DNA from: Rhodoferax sp.
GTDB lineage: Bacteria; Pseudomonadota; Gammaproteobacteria; Burkholderiales; Burkholderiaceae_C
Assembly: GCA_020048795.1 (NCBI GenBank)
Contig: JAIFMA010000175.1
Coordinates: 1-7,313 of the forward strand
Direction of reading: 5' to 3'
Length of the DNA: 7,313 nt
Part shown: in pieces, positions 5,850 through 7,313 of the stretch
Position numbering within the stretch: the stretch's first letter is position 1
How the letters are laid out: each line of letters begins with the position of its first letter
Notes under the pieces: generated by a model
Seen by the model: only the letters and a program-made list of their open reading frames with translations
What the model was told of the DNA's origin: nothing
Databases searched by the model: none
Translations under genes and position numbers: made by a program

Positions 5850-6144
5850 AGCGGTTTTTGAGCGTGGCGGCCAACGCCAGCGCCACCACCACATCGCAAA
5901 CGGTTTTGCGGTCGGCCACCGACAGCCGGCTGTACTTGGCCAGCATGTCACGGTCTTGCATCGCCAGCGCGGACAAATCTGCCGACAGGTCCAGCGCTTT
6001 CGGGGCTGGTGCCAAGGTGCCAAAGCGCAGCTCATCAGCGCTGACGTGCAGCCAGTCAGCCAATACACGCAGCTTGTCCTGCATGGTAATAATTCCGCGG
6101 CGTTGCTGCCGCGATATGGGTGGCAGAACCTGAGCTGGCACCAA
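5848..6144 (-). CDS. Small protein, possibly an N-terminally truncated HTH (XRE-like) regulator
   Basis: The open frame gives up to 98 residues from a TTG at 6144, or 78 from an ATG at 6084 preceded only by a weak GGAA. The stretch SRQQRRGIITM then DKLRVLADWLHVSADELRFG resembles the second half of an XRE-type DNA-binding domain, where the recognition helix is followed by LAxxLgVsxxxLxxG. The usual first helices are not visible upstream. A Leu/Ala-rich tail, ADRKTVCDVVVALALAATL, closes the protein. The similarity begins before the ATG at 6084, so the piece looks like the 3' part of a longer gene with a lost or frameshifted start. It may be a pseudogene. It lies 185 nt downstream of vapC in the same direction. 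A promoter is not apparent. Confidence 0.45.
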   Translation of the reverse strand: MVPAQVLPPISRQQRRGIITMQDKLRVLADWLHVSADELRFGTLAPAPKALDLSADLSALAMQDRDMLAKYSRLSVADRKTVCDVVVALALAATLKNR

Positions 6145-6287
6145 CCAGGATCGCCGAGCTGCGGCGGTGTTTATTTGGCCAAAATTTCCGGGTAAATCAC
6201 CCGAAGGTCATAGATAAACGGGGGCAGAGTCGAATTATTTGCCGCATCGCCCAGTCGGCAAGTGTCCCTACTTTTATATGCTTATTC

Positions 6288-6322
6288 GGCCTGTAGCCCA
6301 CGTCCAACAAGCGCTGACAGCT
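6288..6322 (-). repeat. 35-bp dispersed repeat, copy B, downstream of vapC
   Basis: On the minus strand AGCTGTCAGCGC, ten variable bases, then TGGGCTACAGGCC, the same layout as copies A and C. It begins seven bases after the vapC stop codon. An adjacent near-palindrome, CTGACAGCTATCAG (6314-6327), could form a hairpin in the vapBC transcript, but no T-run follows. The rest of the gap 6145-6329 holds no convincing gene. Confidence 0.6.
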
Positions 6323-6329
6323 ATCAGTT

Positions 6330-6731
6330 TTACCAAACCTCCAGCAGCAACCGCTCAGGCACCTGCGCAAAGGCACGGTCACGGCTGACCAGAGTGGCGT
6401 TTACCGCAACGGCATGGGCTGCAATCATCATGTCGAAATCACCCAGGCTGATGCCACGGGCTTCCAGGGCGCTGCAAAACTCGCCATAACACCGGGCCAC
6501 TGACTCGTCCCACGGCAATACATCCACGCGCAGCAGCACCTGTGTCAAGGCACTTCTCAGGCGCTCTGGCTGGCCCTTACGGTGCAGGCCGTACTCCAGT
6601 TCTGCCAACGTGACACTGGATATCACCACCTGGTCCATCGGCACGGTGGTCAACCGGGTGAGCAAAGCGGTGTCGCGGCCTTGCATGATGTGGCTGACGA
6701 CGTTGGTGTCCAGCATGTAGCGCTGTTTCAT
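6330..6731 (-). CDS. vapC: VapC-type PIN-domain toxin (ribonuclease)
   Basis: This 133-residue PIN-domain endoribonuclease is the toxin of a type II toxin-antitoxin pair; such toxins cut tRNA or rRNA to stop translation. The expected acidic residues are present: D8 in YMLDTNVVSH, E44 in LAELEYGL, D98/D100 in LGDFDMMIAAHA, and D118 in LVSRDRAF. All are in the usual order with no break, so the enzyme looks intact. Length is typical. The ATG overlaps the vapB TGA as ATGA (6728-6731), ensuring toxin synthesis is coupled to antitoxin synthesis. The RNA target cannot be read from the sequence. Confidence 0.93.
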   Translation of the reverse strand: MKQRYMLDTNVVSHIMQGRDTALLTRLTTVPMDQVVISSVTLAELEYGLHRKGQPERLRSALTQVLLRVDVLPWDESVARCYGEFCSALEARGISLGDFDMMIAAHAVAVNATLVSRDRAFAQVPERLLLEVW

Positions 6732-6979
6732 TCTGCCCAGCCCTCAAAAGGGTCGCGCCGGGCGACTGTTTGTTTGCGCTCAATTAAAAAATCTTCATCC
6801 GTATTTTGCGCCACCACGTCCAGCAAACCTTGCCAGTCTGCCGGTTTGCGCGACAACACCACATCGCCGGAGCTGGGGTCGCGGCGGATGAAGACCTCCG
6901 GCACGTCAAAACGGAATTCAAGTGGCAGCCGCACCGCCTGGCTGCGGCCGGTCGCAAATATTTTTGCTGTTTGAAACAT
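6728..6979 (-). CDS. vapB: VapB-type antitoxin (SpoVT/AbrB-fold)
   Basis: This 83-residue antitoxin neutralises VapC and represses the operon as a VapBC complex. The N-terminal AbrB-like DNA-binding region has AKIFATGRSQAVRLPLEFRF (5-24), the hallmark of this VapB class. The acidic and aromatic tail (about 50-83, ending RRDPFEGWAE) is the likely toxin-binding arm. TAAGGC (6989-6994) is the probable ribosome site for the ATG at 6979. It is the first gene of the vapBC operon, with the promoter and operator boxes within the 60 bases upstream. Confidence 0.93.
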   Translation of the reverse strand: MFQTAKIFATGRSQAVRLPLEFRFDVPEVFIRRDPSSGDVVLSRKPADWQGLLDVVAQNTDEDFLIERKQTVARRDPFEGWAE

Positions 6980-6998
6980 GGGTAAAGCCTTACGAGAG

Positions 6999-7022
6999 TG
7001 ATATGTTTCATGATATGTATCA
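6999..7022. promoter_or_regulatory. Tandem operator boxes of vapBC
   Basis: Two 12-base boxes stand side by side: TGATATGTTTCA (6999-7010) and TGATATGTATCA (7011-7022). They are identical at 11 of 12 positions. The second is a perfect inverted repeat (TGATA-TG-TATCA). They overlap the -10 box of the predicted vapBC promoter, which fits autorepression by VapBC. Binding itself is inferred. Confidence 0.65.
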
Positions 7023-7038
7023 TTGTCAAGATTGTCAA
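7010..7038 (-). promoter_or_regulatory. Sigma-70 promoter of vapBC
   Basis: On the minus strand, TTGACA (7033-7038) is a perfect -35 and TATCAT (7010-7015) matches -10 at five of six, with a 17-base spacer. Transcription would start near 7003, about 24 bases before vapB. A second TTGACA (7024-7029) nine bases further in forms a tandem repeat TTGACAATC/TTGACAATG, and its best -10 is weaker. Confidence 0.65.
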
Positions 7039-7148
7039 CAAAAACGATGACTGTGACAGCGCAGGTTTGTTCAGCCAGGCTCGGGGTGAACGGTGTTCAT
7101 GGACAATCCGGGTTCACAGTCGGCAGTCGCAGGTTGTGGCTCTCAGTT

Positions 7149-7177
7149 GGCGGTGTTTGGCAGTACCATGCCAGACC
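7149..7177 (+). repeat. Imperfect 29-bp direct repeat, right copy
   Basis: Pairs with 5821-5849. It contains an inverted repeat, TGGCA and TGCCA, separated by six bases (7158-7173), that is only partly kept in the left copy (TGGCA/TGCGA). It lies 26 bases before the ligase start codon, so it could also be an operator in the 5' region of that gene. Confidence 0.4.
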
Positions 7178-7203
7178 CATCAAATCACAACGAGGAAACT
7201 GAC

Positions 7204-7313
7204 ATGTTAGGCCTGATGCAACACCAACCCCTGCTGATCTCGTCGCTGATCGAATTCGCCGAGCGCCACCATGGCGAAGGTGAAATCGTCTCAAGACGGG
7301 TTGAGGGCGATAT
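7204..7313 (+). CDS. 5' end of an AMP-forming fatty-acyl-CoA ligase-like gene, cut by window edge
   Basis: The first 36 codons are visible. They begin MLGLMQHQPLLISSLIEFA and continue with ERHHGEGEIVSRRVEGD. This is the characteristic N-terminus of a subgroup of acyl-CoA synthetases of the adenylate-forming (ANL) family annotated as medium/long-chain fatty-acid-CoA ligases, including DmdB-like enzymes. They activate fatty acids with ATP and CoA. The catalytic motifs lie outside the window. AGGAAA (7193-7198), five bases before the ATG, fixes the start. It is divergent from vapB, with 224 bases between. That gap holds the vapBC control region and an inverted repeat GTGAAC/GTTCAC (7086-7091, 7112-7117) of unknown meaning. 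A promoter for this gene is not evident. Confidence 0.8.
   Translation, partial: MLGLMQHQPLLISSLIEFAERHHGEGEIVSRRVEGD

Noticed and set aside
6189..6203. Inverted repeat CGGGT-AAATC-ACCCG between vapC and the regulator remnant
   Set aside because: Five-base arms are expected by chance at this size and there is no second copy or T-run.
7158..7171. Sigma-54 promoter (TGGCA...TGC) before the ligase gene
   Set aside because: The spacing between GG and GC is nine bases rather than the required ten, and the left copy has the same wrong spacing.

Overview
The window reads as chromosome of a betaproteobacterium in the Comamonadaceae, probably near Rhodoferax or Polaromonas. This is inferred from the protein sequences, the order msrB-yciB-bolA-parvulin, and a short dispersed repeat of a kind I recall from that family. 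No rRNA, tRNA, CRISPR array or prophage is visible. Nearly every gene belongs to a known family, so I see no clearly new biological system. The unusual material lies in small repeats, two gene-internal indels and an accessory block with a toxin-antitoxin pair.

Left part (1-1820): a lipid-desaturation locus. A FabR/DesT-type TetR regulator (1131-1820, +) is divergent from a flavin reductase (95-952, -), which is followed 56 nt later by the first codons of another gene (1-38, -), probably the fatty-acid desaturase. Two related palindromic operator candidates lie between the divergent genes. One is on the reductase side. The other overlaps the -10 box of the regulator, which suggests control of both directions. 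A MITE-like 158-bp element with long imperfect inverted ends abuts the regulator's stop codon.

Middle part (2028-5601, all -): a compact gene row selO > msrB > yciB > bolA > parvulin isomerase, with 30-nt, 4-nt-overlap, 4-nt-overlap and 51-nt junctions. SelO (protein AMPylator), MsrB (methionine sulfoxide repair) and BolA (Fe-S/glutaredoxin partner) share a redox-stress theme. YciB is an inner-membrane protein and the isomerase is exported. yciB seems to have lost about 15-20 codons inside its first membrane region. selO carries two repeat-derived segments in frame.

Right part (5602-7203): an accessory stretch with a regulator-like remnant (5848-6144) and a vapBC toxin-antitoxin operon with a strong promoter and tandem operator boxes. 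The block is bracketed by imperfect 29-bp direct repeats about 1.3 kb apart. Two of the three copies of a 35-bp dispersed repeat fall here and the third is inside selO. At the right edge a fatty-acyl-CoA ligase-like gene begins (7204, +) and runs off the window.
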